Source: VRUE01 sp963697915
GTDB lineage: Bacteria > Actinomycetota > Thermoleophilia > Solirubrobacterales > 70-9
Direction of reading: 5' to 3'
Assembly: GCA_963697915.1 (NCBI GenBank)
Contig: OY969103.1
Span: 2,170,001-2,234,000 of the forward strand
Length of the DNA: 64,000 bases
Position numbers and translations under genes: made by a program. Below are positions 25,330 through 35,000 of this stretch, one piece after another. Position 1 is the first letter of the stretch. Each line of letters starts with the position of its first letter. A model generated the notes under the pieces. It saw nothing but the letters and a program-made list of their open reading frames with translations. It did no database searches and was not told the origin of the DNA.

Positions 25330-26156
25330 GCGGCGCCGCGCCGCGGGCCGGCGAGGTCGCGCTGATCACCGGCGGCGGCTCCGGCGTCGGGGCGGCGATC
25401 GCCCGCCGGCTCGCCCGCGACGGGGCCAGCGTCGTTCTCGCCGGGCGCCGCCGCGAGCCCCTCGATGCGGTCGTCGCCGAGCTCGAGGCGGCGGGCGCGA
25501 CCGCGACCGCGGTCAGCGCCGACGTCAGCGACCAGGACTCGGTCGAGGCCCTCCTCGCCACCGCGGTCGAGGCGCACGGCCGGCTCGACACGCTGGTCAG
25601 CAACGCCGGCGTCCTCTTCGGCGCCGGCAAGGTGACCGAGGTCGACCCGGACGACTGGCACGCGACGATCGCGATCAACCTGACCGGCGCCTTCCTGCTG
25701 GCCCGCGCCGCGATCCCGCACCTCGCCGTGCAGGGCGGCTCGATCGTCACGATCGGCTCGGTCAGCTCGGTGATGGGCGGTCCGGCAAGCGCCGCCTACT
25801 GCGCCAGCAAGGCGGGCCTACTGATGCTGACCCAGTGCCTCGCGGTCGACCACGCGGCGGAGGGGATCCGCGCCAACTGCGTCCTGCCCGGCTGGATCGA
25901 GACCGAGATGGGCGACGCCGAGATGGACTGGGTCGCCGAGCGCGAGGGAACCGACCGGGCGGCGGCCTACGCGCTGGCCAGCGAGAACGTGCCGATGCGC
26001 CGCGCCTCGCGGCCGGGGGAGATCGCCGACACGGTCGCCTACCTCTCGAGCCGCGAGGCCTCCTTCGTGACCGGGGCGGCGCTGCCGGTCGACGGCGGCT
26101 CGCTCTCGGTCTGGCCCGGCGTGACCCTCTACATGGACAAGGAGACAAACCTATGA
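25326..26156 (+). CDS. short-chain dehydrogenase/reductase
   Basis: The 276-residue classical SDR starts at a GTG inside the amidase stop. It has the glycine motif TGGGSGVGAAIA, an Arg-rich loop AGRRREPLD after strand two that favours NADP(H), NAG in VSNAGVLFGA, Ser in IGSVSSVMGG and the catalytic YCASKAG. The C-terminus ends in VDGGSLSVWPG plus a short tail. It probably oxidises an alcohol or reduces a ketone intermediate of the pathway run by this operon. Its ATG-TGA overlap with the next gene indicates coupling. Confidence 0.9.
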   Translation: MSGAAPRAGEVALITGGGSGVGAAIARRLARDGASVVLAGRRREPLDAVVAELEAAGATATAVSADVSDQDSVEALLATAVEAHGRLDTLVSNAGVLFGAGKVTEVDPDDWHATIAINLTGAFLLARAAIPHLAVQGGSIVTIGSVSSVMGGPASAAYCASKAGLLMLTQCLAVDHAAEGIRANCVLPGWIETEMGDAEMDWVAEREGTDRAAAYALASENVPMRRASRPGEIADTVAYLSSREASFVTGAALPVDGGSLSVWPGVTLYMDKETNL

Positions 26157-27385
26157 GCATGCCGTTCCCCCGCGACGAGTACGAGGGCCGCCTCGAGAAG
26201 CTCGAGGCCGAGTACACGCGGCTCGGCTACGAGACGGCGGTGATCTGGCAGCGCACCGGCGGCTCCTATGATCGCGCCGGCCACGTCTACTACCTGACCA
26301 ACTACGCCTCGCAGTCCTCGGGCCAGGAGTACTCCAGCGGTGCCAGCCAGGTCGGGCGCTCGTTCGCGGCGCTGCTGCTGCGGCGCGGGCAGGAGCCCGA
26401 GCTCCACATCACCGAGGGCGTCCACACGGTCGACCGCAGCTACGTCGCGATCGACAACATCGTCGGTCACGACACGAACCTGGCCACCGGCCTGGCCGAG
26501 CGCCTGGCCGAGCTCGGCGTCGAGGGCAAGGTCGCCTACTACGGGTACGACTTCCTGCCGATCGAGATCTACGAGCTGCTGACCGCGGGCACGCCGGCGA
26601 TCGAGTGGGCGCCGGAGGAGCACCTGCTGCGCGACATCCAGTACGTGAAGAGCGCGCGCGAGCTCGACGTCTACCGCGAGACCGGCGAGATCGCGAGCCG
26701 CTCGCTGACCGCCCTGATGGAGGGCCTGATCGCCGGCGAGCGCCAGTGCGACGCGGTCGCCAAGGCGGCCGACGTCATCATCCGCGCCGGCGGCGGCTTC
26801 CAGCGGATCGCCTGCAACACGGGCGCGGTCAGCAAGGACGCGATGTGGGACAACCCGCTCTACGGCTTCTCCGATCGCCGCGCCGAGCCCGGCGACATGA
26901 TCCGCGGCTGGGTCTACGGCCCGATCAACAAGGGCTACTGGATCGACCCCGGGCGCAGCGCCGTGCACGGCAACAAGCCGAACGCCGGGCAGCGCAAGCT
27001 GATCGTCGACACCGCCGAGCTGACCGAGCACCTGATCGCCGCCTGCAAGCCGGGCGTGACCCCGCGTGAGGTGGGCGTCCTCGGCGACCGCTTCTCAGCC
27101 GAGCGCGGCTACGGCGTCGAGATGGGCGGCGCGATCTGGGACATCTACGGCCACAGCGTCAGCACCTTCTGGCTGGGCCCGTTCATCCCCTCGCACGGCG
27201 CCGAGTCCTTCGAGGACGACAAGGCCCTCTGGAACGTCGACCGCCCCTTCCACGACGGTCAGGTCTACACGATCGAGGCCTTCCTCGAGGAGGACGGGGT
27301 CGGCATGGCCTCCTTCGAGGAGGTCTTCATCATCTGGGAGGACGGCATCGAGCGGTTGACGACGACGCCGATGCTGTTCTGGTGA
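26153..27385 (+). CDS. M24-fold (creatinase/Xaa-Pro aminopeptidase-like) protein
   Basis: The 410-residue protein has an N-terminal creatinase-like domain and a C-terminal pita-bread region, seen as a shift from VKSARELDVYRETGEIASRS into NTGAVSKDAMWDNPLYGFSD and ending VYTIEAFLEEDGVGMASFEE. The metal-site Asp in GYWIDPGRS and the late Glu residues are present. The first ligand Asp, normally in a D-x-G strand near PGDMIRGWVYG, appears replaced. It may therefore have altered metal binding or a non-peptidase role such as amidine or ether hydrolysis, as creatinase does without metal. RBS GGAGA lies upstream of the ATG at 26153. It is coupled to the SDR and to the LLM gene. Confidence 0.8.
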   Translation: MSMPFPRDEYEGRLEKLEAEYTRLGYETAVIWQRTGGSYDRAGHVYYLTNYASQSSGQEYSSGASQVGRSFAALLLRRGQEPELHITEGVHTVDRSYVAIDNIVGHDTNLATGLAERLAELGVEGKVAYYGYDFLPIEIYELLTAGTPAIEWAPEEHLLRDIQYVKSARELDVYRETGEIASRSLTALMEGLIAGERQCDAVAKAADVIIRAGGGFQRIACNTGAVSKDAMWDNPLYGFSDRRAEPGDMIRGWVYGPINKGYWIDPGRSAVHGNKPNAGQRKLIVDTAELTEHLIAACKPGVTPREVGVLGDRFSAERGYGVEMGGAIWDIYGHSVSTFWLGPFIPSHGAESFEDDKALWNVDRPFHDGQVYTIEAFLEEDGVGMASFEEVFIIWEDGIERLTTTPMLFW

Positions 27386-28395
27386 GCGCCGGGGAGGGCG
27401 CGGTGCGCTTCGGGATGCTGACCGACATGCGCAGCGCCCCGGGGCAGGCGCCGACTGCCGCGCACTACGACCGTGAGATCGAGCTGGTGCGGGAGGCTGA
27501 GCGGCTCGGCTTCAGCTGCGTCTGGACGACCGAGCAGCACGGGGTCGACGACGGCTACCTGCCGACCCAACTGCCGGTGCTCGCGGCGCTGGCCCGGGAG
27601 ACGAGCACGATCCGGGTCGGCTCCGGGGTGATCCTCCTGCCCCTGACCCAGTTCCGGCGCGTGGTCGAGGAGGCGACCGTGGTCGACGTGCTCTCCGGCG
27701 GCCGGCTCACGGTCGGCGTCGGCGCCGGTCATCACCCGCACGAATTCGAGGCCTTCGGGGTCGAGCTCGCCGACCGGGCGCGGCTGATGGAGGAGGGGAT
27801 CACCTTCCTGCGCGCCGGCCTCGCCGGCGAGGCGCCGCCCGACGGGCTTCCCGTCAACGTCAAGCCGGCGCAGGAGCGGGTGCCGCTGGTCGTCGGCGGC
27901 GTCGCGCGGCCGGCGATCGAGCGCGCGGTGCGGCTCGGCGACGGCCACTTCGCCTACTCCTACGTCGACCCGGACACGGCCCTGCCCGAGCAGTGGCGGA
28001 CCCGGATCGCGCCGGCGATGGAGGCCAACGGCAAAACGCGCGAGGACTTCCAGCTGATCTTCACCTCGATCGTCTGGCCCTCGGAGGACTTCGAGGCCGA
28101 GTGGCGCGATCACGTCTTTCCGGCCTTCCTCTACCAGCAGCAGCGCTACGCCGAGTGGGCCGGCTCGGTCGAGCTGCCCGAAGGCCTGCTCGGCAGCGCC
28201 GCCGACGCCGAGCGCCTGCGGCGCTCGATGCTGATCGGCACGCCGGAAGAGATCGCCCAGCGCCTCAGCGCGATCCGCGCCGTCTACCCGTTCGACGAAG
28301 TCGTGATCTGGCCCCGCCTGCCCGGCGTCCCGCACGAGCTCGGCGAACGCTGCCTGCGCACCTTCGCCGAGCAGGTCGCCCCGGCGATCGCCTGA
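27382..28395 (+). CDS. LLM-class flavin-dependent oxidoreductase
   Basis: The 337-residue protein has the luciferase-like TIM barrel: RFGMLTDMRS at the start, LGFSCVWTTEQHGVDDGYLP, then TIRVGSGVILLPLTQFRRVVEEATVVD and LTVGVGAGHHPHEFEAFGV, the flavin phosphate region. Enzymes of this type use FMN, often supplied by a reductase, or F420 to oxidise or reduce small organic compounds. It is the last gene of the acyl-CoA synthetase-amidase-SDR-M24 operon, and a monooxygenase that prepares the substrate for amide hydrolysis would fit. Its 3' end is 12 bases from the convergent PKD-type gene. Confidence 0.88.
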   Translation: MSAGEGAVRFGMLTDMRSAPGQAPTAAHYDREIELVREAERLGFSCVWTTEQHGVDDGYLPTQLPVLAALARETSTIRVGSGVILLPLTQFRRVVEEATVVDVLSGGRLTVGVGAGHHPHEFEAFGVELADRARLMEEGITFLRAGLAGEAPPDGLPVNVKPAQERVPLVVGGVARPAIERAVRLGDGHFAYSYVDPDTALPEQWRTRIAPAMEANGKTREDFQLIFTSIVWPSEDFEAEWRDHVFPAFLYQQQRYAEWAGSVELPEGLLGSAADAERLRRSMLIGTPEEIAQRLSAIRAVYPFDEVVIWPRLPGVPHELGERCLRTFAEQVAPAIA

Positions 28396-28407
28396 GCGTT
28401 CGTGCCG

Positions 28408-30192
28408 TTACCGCGGGTCGGGTAAGACCGTGAGCCTGACGCGGGTCGTGCTCAGCGCGGCGCCGTTGGCGTCGAGGGTGGTGAGCAGCAGCCAGTAGGT
28501 GCCGGGGCGCAGGTTGCGGGGGAGCGGGACCCGGTTGAGGCCCGGCGCGGCCACCGTGCGGCTGCTGAAGACGGGGACGTAGAAGAGCGGCTCGGTCGTC
28601 TTCGGGCGGCGGTGGCCGGGGGGCGGGCACTTGCGCGGCGCCGGCGCTTCGATGCGGCGCTGCAGCTCGATCTGGAGCGGGCCGGCGTGGTCGACCTCGT
28701 AGATCGCGGTGGCGCCGCGGGCCGCGAGCTTGGAGCGACGGGCGCAGCGCGAGTTTATCGAGGCCGCGGTCAGGCTCGCGACCGGCGGCGGGGCGATCGT
28801 CAGCGGGGCGGACGGGGTCTCGACCGGCGCCGGGCCGGCCGGCGGCTCCGGGTCGACCGGCGCCGGCTCGACGACGACCGTCGTCGTGTGGATTCTGATG
28901 CCGCCGTCCTTGTCGATGATCGCGGCGCGGACGACGTGCTCGCCCGCCTCCTCGGTCGTCAGGACCGTCGAGGGGGCGGTGACGGCGGTGGCGTAGGTAC
29001 CGCCGCCGACCTCGTAGCTGCCGTCGTCGTCGAGGTCGAAGGCGTAGCGGAAGCCGGCCGAGGTGTCGGCGGCCGAGGGGTCGCTCGCGTCGCTGTAGGC
29101 GATCGTCGCGTCCTCGCCGGCGACGACCGGCCCGCTGTTCTCCAGCGTCGCGTCCGGGGCGGTGTTGGCGATCGTCAACGGCGCCGTGTCGGACGTATCG
29201 ACGAGCTCGACGTCCTCGACCTCGACCGTCACGTTGCGACCGACCGGGCCGTCGCCGAGCCCGAGGCCATCGAGCTGCGACCAGGTCAGGGTCGGCGCGG
29301 CGCCCGTCGCGTCGCCGTAGGTGCTGTCGCCGTTGACGTCCCAGGCGTAGCTCAGCGGGTCGCTGTCGGGGCTGGTGGAGCCGCTGCCGTCGAGGGACAG
29401 CGGGTCGCCCTCCGCGATCGAGTACGGGCCGCCGGCGTCGGCGACGGGGTCGCCTTCGGCCTGCGCCCGCAGCCCGAGCAGCAGGTGCGAGAACGGGGTG
29501 GACTCCAGCGGCCCGTTCGGGGTCCAGCGCCAGTTGATGCCGGTCCACTGCGCCATGTTCTGGCCGGTGTTGCCGACTCGGGTGGCGAGGGCGCCGTGGA
29601 CGCCCCCGGTGTGCTTCCAGCGCACGTCGGCGGTCACCAGGTCGAGCGACATCCCGGTGGTGAGCGAGCCGAGGGGGGTGAAGTCCGTGTTGCCGAGCGC
29701 GATCACCCCGATGATCCCGTCTTTCTGGGTTGTGCTCACGAGCGACATCCCGGCCGTGTTGACCGCCAGGTCCTGCGACTCGCCGTTCGAGCCGATCACC
29801 GGGTCGAGCGGGTCCACGCCGGTGTAGGAGACGGCCCCGATCACCCCTGCCGCGGAGCCGGAGAGCGCCACGGTGAGGTCGGCCGTGCCGACTGCCGGCC
29901 GGGTCAGGGCCCAGAGCTCGGCTCGCGTGCCGTGGCCCGCTTGCTGGGCGGCCGGGCTCAGCGCCTGCGAGCCGTAGGTGACCGAGGTGACCGAGACTGC
30001 CTCGGTCGTCGAGATTCCCACCGCGAGCAGGCGGCCGTGGCCGTCGTCCACCTCGACGCCGGGGATCGCCAGCGTCGTGCCGAGGCCGCTCGCCGAGACC
30101 GAGCCGGCCACGGTGACGTCGGCGCGCGCACCGGCGCAGAGCAGCAGCCAGAGGGCCGCCGCGGCGCCAACGGTTCGGAGTGCCAACCTCAT
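28408..30192 (-). CDS. secreted PKD/Ig-like repeat protein
   Basis: From the ATG at 30192 the protein is about 594 residues (a GTG four codons upstream is possible). An N-terminal signal peptide reads LRTVGAAAALWLLLCAGARA. The next part (about 25-240) is a beta-rich domain with GISTTEAVSVTSVTYGS that resembles the repeated domain of surface adhesins. Two PKD-like domains follow: ADAGGPYSIAEGDPLSLDGS and YAFDLDDDGSYEVGGG, with Asp-rich calcium-type loops. A proline-rich linker leads to a C-terminal domain. The role is probably adhesion or cell-surface binding. It is upstream in the same direction as nothing else and lies next to the ABC exporter genes, with which I see no firm link. Confidence 0.75.
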   Translation of the reverse strand: MRLALRTVGAAAALWLLLCAGARADVTVAGSVSASGLGTTLAIPGVEVDDGHGRLLAVGISTTEAVSVTSVTYGSQALSPAAQQAGHGTRAELWALTRPAVGTADLTVALSGSAAGVIGAVSYTGVDPLDPVIGSNGESQDLAVNTAGMSLVSTTQKDGIIGVIALGNTDFTPLGSLTTGMSLDLVTADVRWKHTGGVHGALATRVGNTGQNMAQWTGINWRWTPNGPLESTPFSHLLLGLRAQAEGDPVADAGGPYSIAEGDPLSLDGSGSTSPDSDPLSYAWDVNGDSTYGDATGAAPTLTWSQLDGLGLGDGPVGRNVTVEVEDVELVDTSDTAPLTIANTAPDATLENSGPVVAGEDATIAYSDASDPSAADTSAGFRYAFDLDDDGSYEVGGGTYATAVTAPSTVLTTEEAGEHVVRAAIIDKDGGIRIHTTTVVVEPAPVDPEPPAGPAPVETPSAPLTIAPPPVASLTAASINSRCARRSKLAARGATAIYEVDHAGPLQIELQRRIEAPAPRKCPPPGHRRPKTTEPLFYVPVFSSRTVAAPGLNRVPLPRNLRPGTYWLLLTTLDANGAALSTTRVRLTVLPDPR

Positions 30193-30243
30193 CGAGGTCG
30201 CCACCCTAGTGGTGGCCGCTGACGCCGACGGCGAATCTCGACG

Positions 30244-30999
30244 CTAGTCGTAGTTCTTGATCATCCTGATGTTGAGCAGCAGCATGACCACGCCGAGGGC
30301 GCCGACCACGGCGAAGCCGGGCAGGACTTTGCCCCAGTCGAGATCGGTGAGGATCAGCGAGCGCAGCGCCTCCATCAGGTAGGTGACGGGGTTCAGCGTC
30401 GCCGCCACCTCCATCGGCTCGGTCAGCCGCTCGCGGGGGACGAAGTTCGGGGTCAGGAAGAGCAGCGGGAAGAAGATCAACCCGCCCGAGTTCGTCGCCG
30501 CCGCGCTGCGGGTCTTGAGCGCGATCAGCTGCATGAAGCCGGCGTAGACGACTCCCCAGAGCGCGCTCAGGGCGATGATCAGGACAAAGCCGAAGGGACC
30601 GCTGGCGATCGTGATCCCGAAGGGCAGGGCGATCAAGACGATCGCGGTCGAGATCACGACGCACTTGGCCGCCTCGGCGACGAGCCGGCCGAGCACCATC
30701 GAGTAGCGCGGGATCGGCATCGCCCGCAGCTTGTCGAAGTAGCCGCCCTCGATTTCCTCGACCAGGAACAGCGCGGCCATGCCGAAGGAGGCCGCCAGGA
30801 GCAGGGTGATCGGCAGTTGGAAGGCGCCGTACCCCTGACCCTCGAGGAACGCGGTCGACTCCGAGGGGAAGATCTCCGCCGCCTGCCCGGTGTTGACGAC
30901 CAGGAAGAAGATCGGGATGAACATCGTCATCAACAGCGCGTCGGGCTGTCGCAGGGCCTCGCGCACGGAGCGCAGGCCGAGTGCGATCGTGGCGTTCAT
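30244..30999 (-). CDS. ABC-2 type exporter permease
   Basis: The 251-residue membrane protein begins RSVREALRQPDALLMTMFIP and has about six transmembrane segments with the ABC-2 pattern, including MAALFLVEEIEGGYFDKLRAMPIPRYSMVLGRL, a cytoplasmic loop typical of DrrB-like permeases, and a late LNPVTYLMEALRSL amphipathic segment. It partners the ATPase encoded immediately upstream, with which it overlaps by 4 nt. Such two-gene pumps export drugs, lipids or polysaccharide parts. Nothing in the neighbourhood fixes the cargo. Confidence 0.9.
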   Translation of the reverse strand: MNATIALGLRSVREALRQPDALLMTMFIPIFFLVVNTGQAAEIFPSESTAFLEGQGYGAFQLPITLLLAASFGMAALFLVEEIEGGYFDKLRAMPIPRYSMVLGRLVAEAAKCVVISTAIVLIALPFGITIASGPFGFVLIIALSALWGVVYAGFMQLIALKTRSAAATNSGGLIFFPLLFLTPNFVPRERLTEPMEVAATLNPVTYLMEALRSLILTDLDWGKVLPGFAVVGALGVVMLLLNIRMIKNYD

Positions 31000-31802
31000 G
31001 CGCCCACCTCCTGGACCTCGCCGGCGGCTCGGTCGCGGCTGCGCCCGGTCGCGTCGAGGAAGACGTCATCGAGGGTGATCACGGCGCCGTTGCTGCGCGC
31101 GCTCAGCTCGGCCTTGAGCTCAACCGGGGTCCCTTCGCGGACGATCACGCCGTCGTCGATGATCGCCAGCCGGTCGCAGAGCGCGTCGGCCTCCTCGAGG
31201 TACTGGGTGGTGAGGAAGACCGTGGTGCCGTGGCCGTTGATGCGGCGCACCTCGTCCCAGACCGTCAGCCGGCTGGCCGGGTCGAGCCCGGTGGTCGGCT
31301 CGTCGAGGAAGAGGACCTCGGGCTCGTGGACGAGCGCCGCGGCGAGGTCGAGCCGGCGCTGCATGCCGCCCGAGTAGCCCTTGGTCACGCGGTCGGCCGC
31401 GTCCTCGAGCTCGACCAGGTCGAGCAGCTCCTTGGCCCGCGCCGCGGCCGCCTGCTGGTCGAGCCCGAACAGCCGCCCGTGCAGCGTGAGCATCTCGCGC
31501 CCGGTCTGGCGTGGGTCGAGCCCGGCCTCCTGCAGGGCGACGCCGATCTTGCGCCGCACGCCGTCGGGGTCCTCGATCAGGTCGATTCCGGCCACCTCCG
31601 CCTTGCCGGCGGTGATCGTCAGCAGGGTGGTGAGCATGCGCACGGTCGTCGACTTGCCGGCGCCGTTGGGGCCGAGGAAGCCGAAGATCTCACCGGTCTG
31701 GATCTCGAGGTCGACGCCGCGCACGGCCTCGACCGCGTCGTCGCCGCTGTCGAAGGTCTTGACGAGCCCTTCGGCTCGCACGGCAGGCGCTGCTTGCGTC
31801 AT
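30996..31802 (-). CDS. ABC exporter ATP-binding protein (DrrA-like)
   Basis: From the ATG at 31802, preceded by AGGAG, the protein is 268 residues. Walker A GPNGAGKST, the signature YSGGMQRRLDLAAAL and Walker B VLFLDEPTTGLDP are intact. The C-terminal tail after REGTPVELKAEL has the extra DrrA-type segment that contacts the permease. It energises export with the 30244-30999 permease. An inverted repeat GATTGTC-n6-GACAATC lies 28 bases upstream of the start, suggesting local repression by a regulator whose gene is not in this stretch. A longer start at 31847 would run through that repeat and is less likely. Confidence 0.92.
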   Translation of the reverse strand: MTQAAPAVRAEGLVKTFDSGDDAVEAVRGVDLEIQTGEIFGFLGPNGAGKSTTVRMLTTLLTITAGKAEVAGIDLIEDPDGVRRKIGVALQEAGLDPRQTGREMLTLHGRLFGLDQQAAAARAKELLDLVELEDAADRVTKGYSGGMQRRLDLAAALVHEPEVLFLDEPTTGLDPASRLTVWDEVRRINGHGTTVFLTTQYLEEADALCDRLAIIDDGVIVREGTPVELKAELSARSNGAVITLDDVFLDATGRSRDRAAGEVQEVGA

Positions 31803-31829
31803 CTCTGCTCCTGTTACAGGGTTGCGGGG

Positions 31830-31849
31830 GATTGTCGGGTTTGACAATC
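31830..31849. promoter_or_regulatory. inverted repeat upstream of the ABC exporter
   Basis: GATTGTC and GACAATC form a perfect 7-base inverted repeat separated by six bases, 28 bases upstream of the exporter ATPase start. The size and A/T-rich arms are typical of a TetR or PadR operator. A second repeat with overlapping base content (TTGACA-n6-TGTCAA) lies at 32014-32031. Confidence 0.45.
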
Positions 31850-32013
31850 GGTAAGACCGCGCGCGCCCCCCAAACTCATCGCGGGGCGGAGGAATCTAGC
31901 GCTTTGCCTTAAGTGCTCGGCTGGCAGCGGCCAGGGTCGCACGGCGATCGCCTCAGCGTTGCCTGGCTCAGGCCCCGCTCGGCCGGGTCAGGCGGGTCGC
32001 ACCGACACAACAT

Positions 32014-32031
32014 TTGACAGAGGTTTGTCAA
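32014..32031. promoter_or_regulatory. inverted repeat upstream of the giant secreted protein gene
   Basis: TTGACA, six bases, TGTCAA is a perfect 6-base inverted repeat about 60 bases before the 32093 start. It overlaps a good -35-like TTGACA, and A/T-rich sequence follows. The gap 31850-32092 has no gene and holds the promoters of both divergent units. Confidence 0.4.
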
Positions 32032-32092
32032 TTCAAATAGATTCACTCGTACCGAGATCAGTTCGGGTTATTTTCTAGAGAGGCGGGGAGAA

Positions 32093-35000
32093 GTGAAACC
32101 CATTAAGGGGATGGGCGCTGGCCGCGCACGGTGGCTGGCGGTATTCGTCGTATTGCTTTGCGCCAGTTGCGCGGCGCCGGTCTTGGCCGAGTCCCCGAAG
32201 ATAGGAGTGGGCTCGGCCAAGGTTGCGGAAGCGCCGGCCGGGGCGGCGGAAGTTCCAACCCTTCCCGACGAAGAGGCGCCACCCCCAACGGAGACGGAGC
32301 TGCCGGCCCAAGGCCCGATCGCCGAGGAAGTGGAAGCCGTGGAAAGCAAAGAAGCCGCCCAGGAAGAGTGGCTCGACAGCTCCGAGGCGATCCGCCAGCG
32401 CGAGGAATCCCGCACGGCTTTTGACGACCTCACCGCCGCCGATGCCGAAGCCGTGCTGGGCTCCGTCTTCGAGGAGGCGTTAAAGCAGCTAGGCGGCGAC
32501 CCCGCCCGCGCTCTCAGCGACATGCAGATCGAAGAAGTCGTCAGCGAGAACGGCGCCCTGGTCGCTGATGGCGAGGGTGGCATGGAACTCGTCGAATCGC
32601 CGATCCCGATCCGCAGCCAGGTCCCGGGTGAGGAGGGAAAGGCGGTAGACCTCGACCTGAAGGAAATCGAAGGTGGTTTCGAGTCGAAGTCTCCCGCCAC
32701 CGACATCAAGCTCCCGGGCTCGCTCGGTGGCCAGGTCGAGGTCGGCGAGGAACTGGCCTTCGCCGCTCTCCCCGGCAACACTGAGGTGGGCGCGACCCGC
32801 TTCGGCGACAAGGACCTCTTCTACCCCAACACCGATACGGACACCGACACCTTCATCGCCCCGCTGGCGCGAAGCGTCGAGGTCTTCCAGCAGCTTCGCT
32901 CCCCCAAGAGCCCTGAGCAGTTCCGCTACGGGCTAACGCTGCCCCAGGAAACGACGCTTCGCTCAGACGGTCAAGGAGGCGCGGAAGCCGTCAATCCGAA
33001 GGGGGAGCGGGTCGCTTCCGTTTCCCCGCCCTTCGCCACCGACGCTCAGGGGACCGAGGTGCCGGTCTCGATGGCGATCGAGGGCGACTCCGTGGTGGTC
33101 GAGATCACGCATCGTTCGATGGACGTGGCATACCCCTTGCTCTTGGACCCCGAACTGGTCAACGACGCCTGGTATTGGGAAAACACCAATGTCGGCCTGA
33201 ACTATTGGTCCTGGAAAGAGACTGCCGACTACCAAGACGGCCTCTGGTGCACTTTGGCGTGCTGGGGCCATGGCCTCTACGCTCGCTCGAGGGGCGAAAA
33301 CCACTGGTACGGCGCCAATACCTACGGCCAGTGGATCTACACCGCACCGAACTCCACCGCCCACATCAGCGCCGCGACCTTCTGGACGATCAAGGGCGAG
33401 TCCTACAACTGCCTCACGAACCAGCCTCACGGCTACGTCGGCATCTTCAACGTCAACTCCGGCACCTACAACAGCCTCGGCGTCTACTCCCCGCCGAGCG
33501 GCTATGCCCCAAACTTCCAGACGGGCGGGGTGGGGGGCAGCGGGACCCGCTTAGCCGTGGTCGGCATCGGCACGGGCTCGAGCCCCTCCCAGCTCGCTTG
33601 CGGGCATGACTTCTATGTCGCCGGCGCCCTGCTGAACCAGGACGACCCCGAGGCTCCCAGCGTCTCAGCGAGCGGCATGCCGGGTGGCTGGATCAGCGAC
33701 GAAACGCCGGCCTTCACGATCACGGCACACGGGAGCGACCCCGGGCTAGGGGTAAAGAAAATCAGTTATACCCGCGACGGAGTATCGGAAGGGGGTGAGG
33801 ACTCTCTCAATTGCAGCGGAACTGCCGGGAATCGCTGCCCCGTCAACCACACCAGGTACTTCAATATCAGTGCTCTCAGCTTCGACGAGGGCCATAAGAC
33901 CGCAAAGGTCACGGTCGAAGACGCACTCGGGAAGACCTCCAACCATACGTGGCAGACCTATGTCGATCGGACCAAACCCGACATCACGCTGAGCGGCCAG
34001 CTCGCCGTCATCACCGAAGAGGACGAAGGGGAACAGCAAGGCAACAAAGAGGTCGAGGAGCTCTCCCTCCCGGTCTACAACCTCAACATCAAAGCCACCG
34101 ATGTCGGCACCGAGCAAGACGCGAACCACAAAAAGCGCTCGGGCGTGAGAGAGATCGAAGTTCTCCTCGACGGCGTCAAAAAACAGGAATGGACGCAACC
34201 CTGCTCAGACAGCTGCTCGATGGAAAAAACCTATCCGCTGAAGCTGAACAACCTGAGCGCCGACGAACACGTCCTCAAGGTCATCGCTACCGACGGGGTT
34301 CAGAAGAAGCGCGAACGGACGATCGAGTTCGAATACATCCCCGCCACCGGGATGAAAGACGAGTACGTGATGCACTACTTCCCGCTGGACGACGGGGAGG
34401 GCAACGAAGCCGAAGAAGAGAACCCGGCCCGGCCCGAACTCGCGGTCAACGTGATGAACGGCAACCTCGTCTACCGCGAGCAGGACGTCGACGTCGAGGG
34501 CTACAGCGTCGATCTGGAAGTCGAGCGCTACTACAACTCGCTGCTTCCCGAGCAGGAGAACACGGAGTGGGGCGATGGCTGGACGCTGGCGCAGACCCCT
34601 GATCTAATGCCGGAAGAGCCAGAAGGCCCTGGGCCTCCCGACGAGGCCATGATGGTCCGCTCGAGCGGCGCGGTGGAAGGCGCCATCGAGCTTCCGACTG
34701 CCACGAACGAAGAAGTCTTCGACCCCGAGTTGCAGGCGGTCGTGACCAAGGAACCGGGCGGCGGCTATGAGATCGCCGACGAATCGGGAGAAACCGGCAC
34801 GGCGATCGCCTTCGACGAGGAAGGGACGGTCGATGAACTGCGCACCGAAGGCTTGGCCAATGTCGAGTACGACTACGACGCGGGCGAGCTGGCCGAGATC
34901 GAGGTCGATGACCCCGCCAGCACCGACATCACCCCGGAGGAGGCGGCCGAACTGGCGGAGATCGAAAGCACTCCGTCCGCCTTCAAATACGCCTTCGGCC

